Positions 8,290-17,700 of a DNA stretch of 32,952 bases are shown one piece after another. A program made the position numbers and the translations under genes. The first letter of the stretch is position 1. Every line of letters begins with the position of its first letter. The stretch comes from Spraguea lophii (taxonomy: Eukaryota; Microsporidia; Spragueidae): positions 1-32,952 of the forward strand of contig LDOQ01000118.1 of NCBI GenBank assembly GCA_001887945.1, read 5' to 3'. The notes below the pieces were generated by a model. The model saw nothing but the letters and a program-made list of their open reading frames with translations. It did no database searches and was not told the origin of the DNA.

Positions 8290-8616
8290 TTATTCTTCTG
8301 ATGAATCACTAAAATATACTTCTTCACCTGGATCAAATGCTGGCATTCCTATATATGGACAACCAGAACATCTAAAAGCATCCCCAAGATAACAACTTCC
8401 ACATGATGATTTAAAATCCTTTACTTCATCTTTACCGTCTGCTGCTCCACATGAACATCCGGCACACGGATTTCTTTTTCTTTCTTGCTGTGATCCACAT
8501 CCGCCATTTTCTTTAGGAGCTTTATCTTTTTCTGTAAGAAATTCATCATCATCAATTGATTTTGGTTCTGAAATTGCTCTTTCTAACAATTTTTTGAGAT
8601 CTTCTTTTTCACCCAT
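8290..8616 (-). CDS. DRE2: Minimal Dre2/anamorsin (CIAPIN1) Fe-S protein
   Basis: This 108-residue protein is the C-terminal Fe-S domain of Dre2/anamorsin. Dre2 passes electrons from the flavoprotein Tah18 to the cytosolic Fe-S cluster assembly machinery. Both cluster motifs are complete: C40-x10-C51-x2-C54-x-C56 for the first, and C72-x2-C75-x7-C83-x2-C86 for the second. The hallmark [17 protein letters not shown] lies at 84-100. The N-terminal methyltransferase-like domain of ordinary Dre2 (about 150 residues or more) is absent. Only some 38 acidic/basic residues precede the first cysteine. The start ATG is fixed by TTTTACCC touching it. The cytosolic product depends on the mitosome-based Fe-S pathway that microsporidia retain. 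Confidence 0.95.
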   Translation of the reverse strand: MGEKEDLKKLLERAISEPKSIDDDEFLTEKDKAPKENGGCGSQQERKRNPCAGCSCGAADGKDEVKDFKSSCGSCYLGDAFRCSGCPYIGMPAFDPGEEVYFSDSSEE

Positions 8617-8624
8617 GGGTAAAA
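8617..8624 (-). promoter_or_regulatory. C-cluster start-proximal signal
   Basis: On the - strand TTTTACCC directly touches the Dre2 ATG. It is one of the clearest examples of the signal in this window. Confidence 0.6.
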
Positions 8625-9871
8625 TACTTTTTAAAAATTTTTAAAATAATTTTACCGTCACTATTTTTGTAAAAGCAAATACATCTTTTTTTGATCTTAA
8701 TTTGAAATTGAGTTTAATTTTTTATTTGATTTATTGAACATAGATGGATACAACCCATATATCAGAATATGGTATACAAATTATAGGAGTTAATTTGATA
8801 TAGTTTTAAATAATATTCGATGGATATTAATATTTCGAATAAAGAGATAAATTACGAGCGAGGGCATCAGTTTTAATATTTAAACGCTGAATATTATTGG
8901 ATAATGACGTTATCAATAAAAACAAATGTAACTATTTAAGAAATAAATTTATTATGGAAAATGTTTACTCAAAAAATACAAAATCCAACCATCTTTTTAT
9001 TTTAAATTTCAACCTAATGAATTAAAAGTTAAACATATATTTCTAATTTTTAAAAATATTATTTAATATTTAAAAATAAATATAAAAGCATTGGCTACGT
9101 TATCTCGTTTAAAAAAGGAGTTTTAAAGATCGTATAATTTTTTTGAATATTTCTCTTTATAATTTTTGACAAAGATATAAATTATTATATAATTATATTG
9201 TAGAAATAATTATTATAAAAATAAATATAACACAACATTATAAGCAATTTTCGGGTTTTTAATGAAATTTCTATAAATAAAAAGTTTCATAAAAAAAGGT
9301 GTAATCAACCGTTGGTTCGTTAACTAAGTAATTATGATAAATTTCTAACGATTTCTTATATTGTATCCTATAAAAAAAACATTTGCTAAAAACCATAATT
9401 TATTTAATTTGTTCTGCTTAAACATTTTAGATAGTTTAAAAAAAGTGGTGCTGCTTTAGACTTTTAGAAACCATAAAGATAACATCTTAATAAGCCTGTA
9501 AATGGATGTACCAATCAAACTACAGTGATTATTTAGAATGATAGATGTTATAATTTTCATTAATAAATATTAGCTACAGAGCATATTGACATGATGAATA
9601 CCGAATTATATTTTCTGTACGACACAATCTATATATACATAACGTATAAATAAACTTTTAACATATTAAAAATAATATTTGTAATAGTAATATATTATAA
9701 TTTGTTAGAAATCAAAAGCAATAATAAAAAAATTTCTATAACATATTATAAACACATATTAAAATATTAAAATCATTAAACTTTTTTCAATAATTTTTAA
9801 TAAAAGAAAATATAAAACTTCTTTGATCTGTTTTTATTGTTTTAGATTTTTTATGAATACATATTTTTAAC
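8625..9871. other. Long gene-free region
   Basis: About 1.25 kb without a supported gene. Apart from a short retroposon-end fragment at 9255-9300 I see only AT-rich sequence and no long open frame. Confidence 0.5.
9255..9300 (+). mobile_element. Very short 3' fragment of the retroposon family (copy D)
   Basis: The segment GAAATTTCTATAAATAAAAA followed by GTTTCAT and an A-run matches the extreme 3' end of the element at 32499-32952 (complement) and of copies at 16068 and 19384. Only about 40 bases match, so it is the weakest member, but the shared end point next to an A-run fits a 5'-truncated retroposon. Confidence 0.45.
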
Positions 9872-11197
9872 TTAAACTCTTTCAAAATAAAGAGAACTAA
9901 CATGATATTTAGTATAATTTGATTTGTGGTTAGGATCGTAAATATTGTCATCTGCAAATTCCCATTCTGTTTTACCTTTTACATAAGCTATAGCATGGCC
10001 AGTATTATTTCTTGTGAGCATGAAAACTACAGATTTTAATTCATAAATTAAACCATTTGTTCTTATTTGTTTCTTCAAGTCATCCCAATCCGATTCCGAA
10101 AAAGTAGTGTTGGGGACATTATAAATCCATATTGGAATAATACTTGCAGGACATTTTGATTTTTCCATTTCTAATGTAATTATATTTATTACTTGATCTT
10201 TATTCAATGGACCATCATAAAATAAAGGGAATGTATTGTTTTGAAATAATTTTTTTATATGACCTATAATTTTTACTTCTGTAATTGGAATTATAAATCT
10301 TTTGAAATTATTATAAAAATCTTCTTCTAGTGTTTGTTTTGCTACATGTGATAAAAATATATTTGTAAAAATTCTTACAAGAACTTCAATAGAAGATCCC
10401 CCTTCGTTGTTTGTACAAAAATCATATCCTGTATAATAAAAAATATTCGAATAATAGTGTACAAAATAATATTGATGTTTATCTCCAAGGCACATTAAAG
10501 AAAATATGTTTTTAAGGTTGTGTTCAATATTATTTATGTCAAATACATTTTCAAGAAAATATAAAATACCTTTACATCGAAATATGGTCTGTATTGCAGA
10601 ATTCAAGTAACATATTCCAGTTTTATTTTGCAATAATGAATGTTTAGGAATCTCATTATATAATGAAATAATATCATTTGAATGATCTTCTATAAGGTTT
10701 TCATATCTTTTTTCATCCTTATCTGATTCTTTGAAAATTTGAGCAATTAAATTAATATTAGATGTAATATTAACTGGCATGTAAACAGGTATTATAGAAA
10801 TATTTTTATCTCTTAAATAAGAATGCGTACTGATTTTATAATTATCAGGAAATTGTAAATTACATAATTCAGTTTTATTTTCCGGAGAAACAATTTTTTT
10901 ATTTTCTAGATTATCCTTATGTGGTTTGTCTCCATTCGTGTCTGGCCTATGATTGTTAAAGTAATCTTTTTTACTTCTATCATAAATATCTAAATATTGT
11001 AATTTTTTATATTGTGAATTGTCTAAGTTAATATTTATAGGATTTTGCTCTTTTTTGTATGAAATATCGGTTAACGATTTATCCTTATTATTTCGTTTGG
11101 CTATTTTTCTATTTTCTAATTTTTCTTTAGTAAATAATACTATTAGAAATAAAAATGCAATAATAAATACAATTAATAAATACTTTTTTGTAATCAT
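9872..11197 (-). CDS. Membrane-anchored ubiquitin-specific protease (peptidase C19-like)
   Basis: This 441-residue protein has an N-terminal hydrophobic anchor (residues 5-22), a polar linker to about 180, and a USP-type deubiquitinase domain. The Cys box LQNKTGICYLNSAIQ (189-203) has nucleophile C196, and N191 five residues before it as in USPs. The His box is YELKSVVFMLTRNNTGHAIAYVKG (385-408, catalytic H401), followed by WEFADDN (412-418) with the third acid D416 or D417. The usual zinc-binding CxxC pairs of the fingers subdomain are not obvious and the domain is short, about 250 residues. The product would sit on an internal membrane with the protease on one face. The flanks are transposon-rich. 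The substrate is unknown, and no strong C-cluster precedes the ATG (only TTGCCTT). Confidence 0.75.
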   Translation of the reverse strand: MITKKYLLIVFIIAFLFLIVLFTKEKLENRKIAKRNNKDKSLTDISYKKEQNPININLDNSQYKKLQYLDIYDRSKKDYFNNHRPDTNGDKPHKDNLENKKIVSPENKTELCNLQFPDNYKISTHSYLRDKNISIIPVYMPVNITSNINLIAQIFKESDKDEKRYENLIEDHSNDIISLYNEIPKHSLLQNKTGICYLNSAIQTIFRCKGILYFLENVFDINNIEHNLKNIFSLMCLGDKHQYYFVHYYSNIFYYTGYDFCTNNEGGSSIEVLVRIFTNIFLSHVAKQTLEEDFYNNFKRFIIPITEVKIIGHIKKLFQNNTFPLFYDGPLNKDQVINIITLEMEKSKCPASIIPIWIYNVPNTTFSESDWDDLKKQIRTNGLIYELKSVVFMLTRNNTGHAIAYVKGKTEWEFADDNIYDPNHKSNYTKYHVSSLYFERV

Positions 11198-11427
11198 AAG
11201 GCAATCTTGTTTTTTTTCCTTTTATTTATTTTATTTATTATCAAAAAATATTTCGTATAAAAAGGGAACATACTGTCAGGGGTTAAAATTTATATTCAAA
11301 TATTATTCTATAAAATACATATTAAAAATCAATTCTGATATTTTAAAAAAAAATATTAAATGGCCCTTTTTTGTTGTTAATAAAGGACTTTTCTTCTAAT
11401 TTTTTAAAAAATATAAATTATATTGCC
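11198..11427. other. AT-rich upstream region of the USP gene
   Basis: 230 bp between the USP start and the transposase relic. There is no gene or clear signal beyond T-rich sequence. Confidence 0.4.
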
Positions 11428-11844
11428 GTGGAAAATTTTACAAATGAACTAAATATAGATACAGCAGATAATACAAGAAAAAATAAAAATATTAGCAGTG
11501 AGGAAAAAGGACAATGAAAAATAAAGGGGAAATGGCTTCTTCTATATCAAATATTATCGATATTAAACAAGGAATAATTTAGAATTTTTTAAAAGATTTA
11601 CAAAAATGAAGATAGGATAGAAAAAGCCCGAGCGGGGATAAGGAAATATCTATGTTTTCGGAAGAAGATGAAGAAATAATAATTCTTAGAAAAGCAACCA
11701 GTTTTATATTAAAACATGTAAGTATACGTATTCGAGTATTAAAAAGTCATGTACAGAAGAATTAACAATCGGTATTAAATCTGCAATAAATAGATTAGTA
11801 AATCACGGTTTTAATAAATATGATACTCTTTTGAAAAATATATA
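11428..11844 (+). pseudogene. Decayed N-terminal part of a second transposase
   Basis: Shifting between frames gives a coherent chain. GEMASSISNIIDIKQGII and FLKRFTK come first, then NEDRIEKARAG, then MFSEEDEEIIILRKATSF and CTEELTIGIKSAINRLVNHG, with at least three frameshifts and several stops. The order suits the helix-turn-helix DNA-binding region of a Tc1/mariner-type transposase (paired-like helices, then a basic Arg/Gly hinge, then a second helical domain). No DDE catalytic part can be read downstream. It is a different copy from the relic at 7210-8137, which preserves mainly the C-terminal end. The family assignment is tentative. Confidence 0.55.
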
Positions 11845-12445
11845 GTTGATTAAATATTGCAGATAAAATTGAAATGGCTTATAAGAATTTTAAATAGAGA
11901 AACCAAAACTTTAATAATTTTTTAAATTGTCATAATAAATTTTCAGGATTTCTATTTAAATTGTTAACCATGACGATTAACTTTATGCATTCTTTTTATA
12001 GTTTCTTCAGGTTAAATAATATTTGGATAATTTATTGCTTTTCGTTTGATTAATAAATTTGACTTAAAAATCTTCATAAATTTTCAATTTTATAATCCTT
12101 TTCAAACCGCGTTTTAATTATCAAAAAAATTCTGACTAAATATGGTCCATCATGGTTTACGACTTCAGTTTCTTAAAACACAAAATTTTTTTAAGTAACA
12201 ACCCGTTTTTAACCTTAAAAAAACTAATAGAAAAATTAAACAAAAAGCGAACAACAAAAATCAGTTTGTAGAAATAAAACCACATCTTGACATTGATATA
12301 TAAACATGTAAAAATAAAATAAAAATATATAAAAAGTACTTTAACCAAACTTTTATTTATTTTACATAATGAATTATTTTTTCTTTTTATGAGAATCTAT
12401 TTTAACGTAAATTTTTTATTTTGCTTATAATCTTGTATTTTACCT
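11845..12445. other. Gene-free region after transposase relic
   Basis: About 600 bp, possibly the degraded remainder of the transposase at 11428. I could not read a continuous protein on either strand. Confidence 0.4.
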
Positions 12446-15400
12446 TTAAATCTCACTTAATAGGTGTGTATGTTCTAACAATACAGCTTTGTTATTAAGT
12501 TTATCCTCGTCAAGATATAATTCATTATTTCCATCATTTATGTTATAACATACATTTTGATCTTGTTCACTGCATGTTTCACTTCCTGAATAGTCATTTT
12601 CGCGTTCTAAGCTATTTTCTAAAATCTCAGATAGCTCTTCGTCTACATTTCTTACAAAATAACCTTCACCTTCATGTTCTTGTGTCTCAGCCCTAAATGA
12701 TGTGCTATCATCTTCTTCATTGATAGTAGGTAAAGGTAATGATTCTAGTATACAATCATCATCTAAGTCATTTATTGTAGCTTCCTTTAATTGATTATGA
12801 ATATCAACATTACTTTCTGTGTCATATATTAAATTACAGTCAATTGATGGACTACGAACCAGTTTATATGCGTTTGGATTAATGTAAGTATATAATCTGT
12901 CATTATCATCGAAATCATCATCAGATACAAACTCTAATTCGTGATTATTGCATGTTTCTGGTGTATTTTTATCGTATTCACGATATTCCTTAGTCATGTG
13001 TAAACCATAAACCTTATTATTTCTGGATAAAACCTCTCTGTAATCATTTTCTGTTACTACTTTTTTATTCGAAAAACCATCTTCTGCATCAAGAGAACTA
13101 ATTGATTGCATTGGAAAGTTTTGAGAATTTTTTCCATGCTTTCTAGTTATATTATTTGCTTCTTTTATTGTAACTCCTGTAGAGACACTGTTACTGTTTA
13201 TTTCTTCTGTATCTGAATTTCTATCATTATTTTGAGAATATTGTATATCTGTTTGTGCTTTTCTTGAAATAGCGATAGAACGATAACTTGTAACGCTGTC
13301 ACGAACTTTTTCTTTTACATCAGAATTTTCATCTATACATTGAACTCCATCATTCATTTTGACAGAAACTTTTTTCGTAGGATTAGTTTCTATTTTTTGC
13401 CCGTTATTCTCAGAAATAGTTTTTTGATTATTTGAAAATTTACTTATTTCTGTCGTTTTTTTACCATCATCACCGGATTCAATAAATGCATTTTTTAATT
13501 TGTTATGTTGGTTATCGTCCAACTGCTCTCGCTGTTTTTCTAACAATTCTTGAAATTCTGCAGATTGAAGAAGAGTAGTTGATATTCTATTTCTAGCTAA
13601 TCTAATATGTCCTGATTTATCATTCGTTGTATTTTCATGATTTCGTAAATTGTCTTTATCCTTTATTTTTCTACTTTTCTTTTTTATTCTGATGCGTGGT
13701 GGTGTCTTCTGAAATATTGGTAATGGCGGTGGCAATGGAATTGCTTCTGCACCATTTGAGTTTATTTCCAATCCAATAAAATCGTCGGGCTTATCATTTA
13801 ACTTTAAATTTTTACTTTCAATATTTCTTTTATGTTTAAAACCAAGATCAACTGGTATTCCCTCACTCACATCCTCATGAGTTATGTTATTATCTACATT
13901 AATAATTTGTTTGTTTGTATTATTGGTTACTGAAGGTAAATTATAAAATTTCACACCGTCTTTAAGCTGATTTTTAGACTTTATATTTTCGCTCAATAAA
14001 TTTTCTTTGATTTTTAAACAATTATTAGTTTCATTTTCTAGAGAAGTATATCCATTTTGAAATTGACCATCATTTACACACAAAGATTGTACAGTATTTA
14101 AACCTTCATTGTCTATTTCATCATCCTGTGGCATATCTATTACAATATTTGGTTGTGCTTTCAAAGGCATTTTTACCATATCTTTTTTCGTCGCCGTTGC
14201 GATATTTGAAGATCCATTGCCAACATCGACATTGCCCTCTGTATTGATTTCATTGTTATCAAATTTACCTTTCTGTCCATTTTTTACAAGTCTATCCTTT
14301 TCTGAAGACTCTTTAACACAATTTGTATAAAAAGACATGTGGTTTTTAGGTATTACCCCTTTAACATTTGTATTACCATGAACAGAGTTTTCTCGAAATG
14401 CCATTGGATTACCTAAAGAAACTTGATCGTGGTCTGGTGGGGTGTTCATCCTTTCTTTAATTGCATTACTTGGTATAAATTGTTTTGGATTAAAATTCTT
14501 CCCGTTTTCTTTTACGCATTTAGGGTGTCCGTCATTTAGACATCTTTTTTGCTCGTTTTTTAAAAATCGAATCCTTTGTTTTCTTACAATATCATTTGGA
14601 ATGATACAATTTACTTCACTTATTTGTCTTTTATTATCAACTATACTATCCATATTACTTACATTTAACATTTTATTCCGTTCTTTTGGTTTTCTTTTCT
14701 CTACATGAGCTATGTTTTCTTTTTTATTAGAACGTATGTCTACAACTGCTTTATTCGAACTTCTTCCCTTATTAAAATTCTCTTTTAATTTATCGATATT
14801 TTCTCCTTTCCCCTTCCTATTAAAAAAAATCGATAAATTATCATTTTCTGGGATTGAATCTCTCCTTTTAGCCATAGGTTCTATTTTTTTAAAATACATA
14901 TTCGCAACATTGTTTTTATTCTTTCTAGATTCAATAACAACATTCTTATTTAAATTTTTAACTTTTTGATGTACTTCCTTTTTCTTTTCAATAATTTCTT
15001 TTTCAATATCATGTAAAAAACTATTCGTTTCTTCAAAATTTTGTTGTTCTGATAATCTATTTTCCAATGTTTTGTTTTTATTTGACTTTGAACTCCAAAT
15101 AGCATCAACTTCATTATCCAATCTCACTAAATTATTTAAAGCATCATTTATAAAATTTTCTTCTGGACAATCATGAACGTTTTTATTTTTATCTAAAAAT
15201 TCATAATCTTCATCCCAAACATCGCTGCTCATATTTAACTCCTTTTTATCATCTGTATTGTTTTCTTCATGAGTATAATCTTCTTTATTTTTTAATTTTT
15301 GAAGACTATTTCTTTCACTATCAAAAACAGATTTACCAATTGCATACCCATTATTCTTATTTTTATTTCGTATACTCTTCTTTATATTCTCATTACCTAT

Positions 15401-15499
15401 AGATTTATTGTATTTATAAACAAGTAATCCAATACCTACTGTTAAACCTAAACCTACAACACCAGTAATTACATAAGAATAGAATCCAAATCTAACCAT
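12446..15499 (-). CDS. Large membrane-anchored low-complexity protein, function unknown
   Basis: This 1017-residue protein is not recognised. It begins with a single hydrophobic segment of small residues (SYVITGVVGLGLTVGIGLLVY, residues 8-28) followed by a very long hydrophilic part rich in Asn, Lys, Glu, Ser and Asp. Two local features stand out. A Glu/Lys-rich helix-like stretch lies near 160-190. A proline cluster PLPPPLPIF with a basic run RIRIKKKSRKIKDK lies near 590-625. The C-terminal third is acidic with many Asp/Glu. There are few cysteines and no enzymatic motif. The layout, one N-terminal anchor and a disordered tail, suits a membrane tether or lineage-specific surface protein. There is no C-cluster before the ATG. 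Its long uninterrupted frame against heavy local AT bias supports real coding. Confidence 0.75.
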   Translation of the reverse strand: MVRFGFYSYVITGVVGLGLTVGIGLLVYKYNKSIGNENIKKSIRNKNKNNGYAIGKSVFDSERNSLQKLKNKEDYTHEENNTDDKKELNMSSDVWDEDYEFLDKNKNVHDCPEENFINDALNNLVRLDNEVDAIWSSKSNKNKTLENRLSEQQNFEETNSFLHDIEKEIIEKKKEVHQKVKNLNKNVVIESRKNKNNVANMYFKKIEPMAKRRDSIPENDNLSIFFNRKGKGENIDKLKENFNKGRSSNKAVVDIRSNKKENIAHVEKRKPKERNKMLNVSNMDSIVDNKRQISEVNCIIPNDIVRKQRIRFLKNEQKRCLNDGHPKCVKENGKNFNPKQFIPSNAIKERMNTPPDHDQVSLGNPMAFRENSVHGNTNVKGVIPKNHMSFYTNCVKESSEKDRLVKNGQKGKFDNNEINTEGNVDVGNGSSNIATATKKDMVKMPLKAQPNIVIDMPQDDEIDNEGLNTVQSLCVNDGQFQNGYTSLENETNNCLKIKENLLSENIKSKNQLKDGVKFYNLPSVTNNTNKQIINVDNNITHEDVSEGIPVDLGFKHKRNIESKNLKLNDKPDDFIGLEINSNGAEAIPLPPPLPIFQKTPPRIRIKKKSRKIKDKDNLRNHENTTNDKSGHIRLARNRISTTLLQSAEFQELLEKQREQLDDNQHNKLKNAFIESGDDGKKTTEISKFSNNQKTISENNGQKIETNPTKKVSVKMNDGVQCIDENSDVKEKVRDSVTSYRSIAISRKAQTDIQYSQNNDRNSDTEEINSNSVSTGVTIKEANNITRKHGKNSQNFPMQSISSLDAEDGFSNKKVVTENDYREVLSRNNKVYGLHMTKEYREYDKNTPETCNNHELEFVSDDDFDDNDRLYTYINPNAYKLVRSPSIDCNLIYDTESNVDIHNQLKEATINDLDDDCILESLPLPTINEEDDSTSFRAETQEHEGEGYFVRNVDEELSEILENSLERENDYSGSETCSEQDQNVCYNINDGNNELYLDEDKLNNKAVLLEHTHLLSEI

Positions 15500-15760
15500 A
15501 CAAAATAATTATTTGCACTATTTATAACTTCATTTTTGACAGATAGATGGCATGTATCATTTTTCAAAAAGTAACATAAAGTAAAAAAACATAAAATTCT
15601 AAAATATGTATTTTAAAACAAATTAATTGAAAAGGAAAATACCTATAGAAATTGTAAATAAATTATATTTTAATATATTTTTGAATGATGTGATTTATAT
15701 GGAAAATTAAAGCTTTGAATTTTATAATACAAAAGAAATTAAAATATGTCGAAAATATAA

Positions 15761-15868
15761 AATATTAATATAAAGTATAATAAATATACATTGATTAATA
15801 GAAAATAGTAATATAACATTTTATTATAAACAGAAAGATATCAAATATTAATATAAAGTATAATAAAT
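15761..15868. repeat. 25-bp direct repeat pair
   Basis: AATATTAATATAAAGTATAA plus TAAAT occurs at 15761-15785 and again exactly at 15844-15868, 83 bp apart start to start. In such AT-rich DNA shorter matches are common, but 25 identical bases suggest a local duplication. Confidence 0.55.
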
Positions 15869-16067
15869 TAATTTATAAATAATCTTAATATTTTTATAAT
15901 TAATATTCTCTATTATTTAAATTTTCTTAATTTCTAAAATTATAAGAATGATTTTAATGATAAATTGATTCTATAAATTAATTTATTTCATTAATCAAGA
16001 TTTACATAATATTCTATACACATTAATTTCTTCTATATGTTTATGAAAAATAATATATTTAATAGTT

Positions 16068-16150
16068 GTTCAGAAACCAAAGGTCATAGACCACAGTAAG
16101 TCGTAGTCAGCCAGGAAATTTCGATAAATAAAAGTTTCGTTTTAAAAAAA
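16068..16150 (+). mobile_element. 5'-truncated retroposon fragment (copy C)
   Basis: This + strand stretch matches the last 75 bases or so of the element seen complemented at 32499-32952. It includes AACCAAAGGTCATAGACCA, then CAGCCAGGAAATTTCGATAA and ATAAAAGTTTCGTT, and it ends in an A-run. It shares the 3' end with the other copies but starts about 60 bases later than copy B. Confidence 0.7.
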
Positions 16151-16644
16151 GAATTTAATATTTATATAATTTTTCATTACAAAAAATAACTGACAGTAAA
16201 TTATATTATAATAATATTATAAAAGAACAAATCATATAATTAATATAATAGTTATGATAATTATTTGTTTAATTTTTGTTTGTGGAATTGTGTGAAATGT
16301 AAAATAAAAATAAATTTATATGTGGGAAATAGACAGAATTAATTGATAAAATATAAATTATTTACTTCACAACAAAAACATTTATATTGTTTTATCATTT
16401 TCTTTGTTATAAAAATTACTGTAAAACATATTGTTTTGATATTATTAATATCTTTCCATAATAGGAATAATATTAATAATATATAACATGTAGGTGTTAT
16501 TTGAATTTAAAAGTATTTTGATTGAATATAAAATAACATATAATAATATTTGAATCTAACAAATTATGATTATACATTTTAATACATATCATTAATTGAT
16601 ATCTGGTACAATCTTTGAAATATATATTTTTTAAGATATATTTT

Positions 16645-17700
16645 ATGATTATGTCGTACATCCTGTATATATGGCTATGTTTTGTAGTTACAAGAAATAT
16701 AGAATATAGATATATTATTAAGTGGAAGAAAAATCCAGATTTTGTATTAATGGCAAGAGATGGTAGAAACGGTTCAATCGTTAGGATGCAGAAACCTGTA
16801 GAAAAGTTGATATCGAAATATAATTCATATTTTATGATAAATAAAGTTGGAGATAATGTGTTTTTTAAGATATTTGGTAAATATTTAAAGAGTGGATCTT
16901 CGGTTTCCGATGATGTAATAGTAGATTCAAAATATAATAAAGAAAATATATGGGGGATAGTTAAAACCTCTGATGGTGTGAAATTAAGAACTTTAAATAA
17001 CAAATGTATGAGAGTGGGAGATTATGATAATAAATTATCATCAAATGGATATACTGTACATGTAAATACATGCCATAAAAATGATGAAAATGAGATATTT
17101 ATTATTGACCATGTTAAGATTCAAATTTTACAGGATAAAATGGAACCAAAAGGAAAGAGTTTGGCTGAAAGAGTTGTTGATGAGATATTACCAAAAATAT
17201 TAGCTGCGAAAGAGAAGAGCTCTACAAAAAGCGTTATTAAAGAGGAACCCAAAAAACAAAAAGAAAGAATTTTAATAAAACAACCAGAAAGAAATTTAAT
17301 AAAACAACCAGAAAAAAATTTAACAAAACAAGCCGAAAGAATTTTAACAAAGCAAGTAGGAACAAATTTAACAAAACAACCAGAAACAAATTTAACAAAA
17401 CAACCAGAAACAAATTTAATAAAACGACCAGAAAGAATTTTAATAAAACGACCAGAAAGAATTTTAATAAAACAAAAAGAAAAAAATTTAACAAAACAAA
17501 AAGAAAAAAATTTAATAAATCAAAGAGGAAAAAAATTGCCGAAACAAAAAGGAATCAAAAAAAAATATATGAATAAAATAATTAAAGATATAAAAATCGA
17601 AACCGTTATAAAACAAAAGAAAGATTATAAAATTCCACGTATTAAAAATACATTGGATGATGATTATTCAGATGCTATTAGATATATTTCAGGCTCGTAA
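16645..17700 (+). CDS. Secreted beta-trefoil (ricin-B-like) protein with Lys-rich 8-residue repeat tail
   Basis: The first ATG is at 16645, giving 351 residues. An upstream TTG would add ten more but is not a plausible start. A signal peptide (MIMSYILYIWLCFVV) precedes a domain of about 140 residues. It has the pattern of a ricin-B-like beta-trefoil: FGKYLKSG, WGIVKTSDGVKLRTL, NNKCMRVGDYDN, then VHVNTC. The same pattern, in the same order, is present in the two downstream genes. Residues 204-299 are twelve consecutive 8-residue units of the form K-Q-P-E-x-N-L-T/I (17254-17541), then a basic end. The tail has a very high positive charge. I infer a secreted, possibly sugar- or polymer-binding protein of the spore coat or host interface. 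Actual lectin activity is unproven. No C-cluster precedes the ATG. Confidence 0.65.
   Translation: MIMSYILYIWLCFVVTRNIEYRYIIKWKKNPDFVLMARDGRNGSIVRMQKPVEKLISKYNSYFMINKVGDNVFFKIFGKYLKSGSSVSDDVIVDSKYNKENIWGIVKTSDGVKLRTLNNKCMRVGDYDNKLSSNGYTVHVNTCHKNDENEIFIIDHVKIQILQDKMEPKGKSLAERVVDEILPKILAAKEKSSTKSVIKEEPKKQKERILIKQPERNLIKQPEKNLTKQAERILTKQVGTNLTKQPETNLTKQPETNLIKRPERILIKRPERILIKQKEKNLTKQKEKNLINQRGKKLPKQKGIKKKYMNKIIKDIKIETVIKQKKDYKIPRIKNTLDDDYSDAIRYISGS
17254..17541 (+). repeat. 24-nt in-frame tandem repeat, 12 units
   Basis: Twelve imperfect 24-nt units encode variants of KQPERNLI. The Gln-Pro positions vary (QP, QA, QV, RP, QK) and adjacent units are often identical (KQPETNLT/KQPETNLI, KRPERILI twice, KQKEKNLT/KQKEKNLI). 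This indicates recent duplication of neighbouring units. A diverged thirteenth unit follows. Length polymorphism between isolates would be expected. Confidence 0.9.

Larger units (their letters stand above)
15500..16644. other. Gene-free region with short direct repeats
   Basis: About 1.1 kb with no supported gene. It holds a 25-bp direct repeat pair (15761/15844) and retroposon copy C (16068-16150). Confidence 0.5.

Noticed and set aside
12157..12348. 63-codon Phe/Tyr/Lys-rich - strand frame
   Set aside because: Composition is what AT-rich noncoding DNA gives. There is no motif and it lies next to a degraded transposase region.
13900..14970. Several + strand frames opposite the 1017-residue gene (14109, 14442, 14712)
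   Set aside because: They are antisense shadows, rich in Ser/Phe/Leu, of a long Asn/Lys/Glu-rich coding strand.
16615..16644. Ten-codon N-terminal extension of the first beta-trefoil gene starting at TTG
   Set aside because: TTG is not a normal eukaryotic nuclear start. The ATG at 16645 gives a standard signal peptide. The same reasoning moved two other starts to 20740 and 22732.
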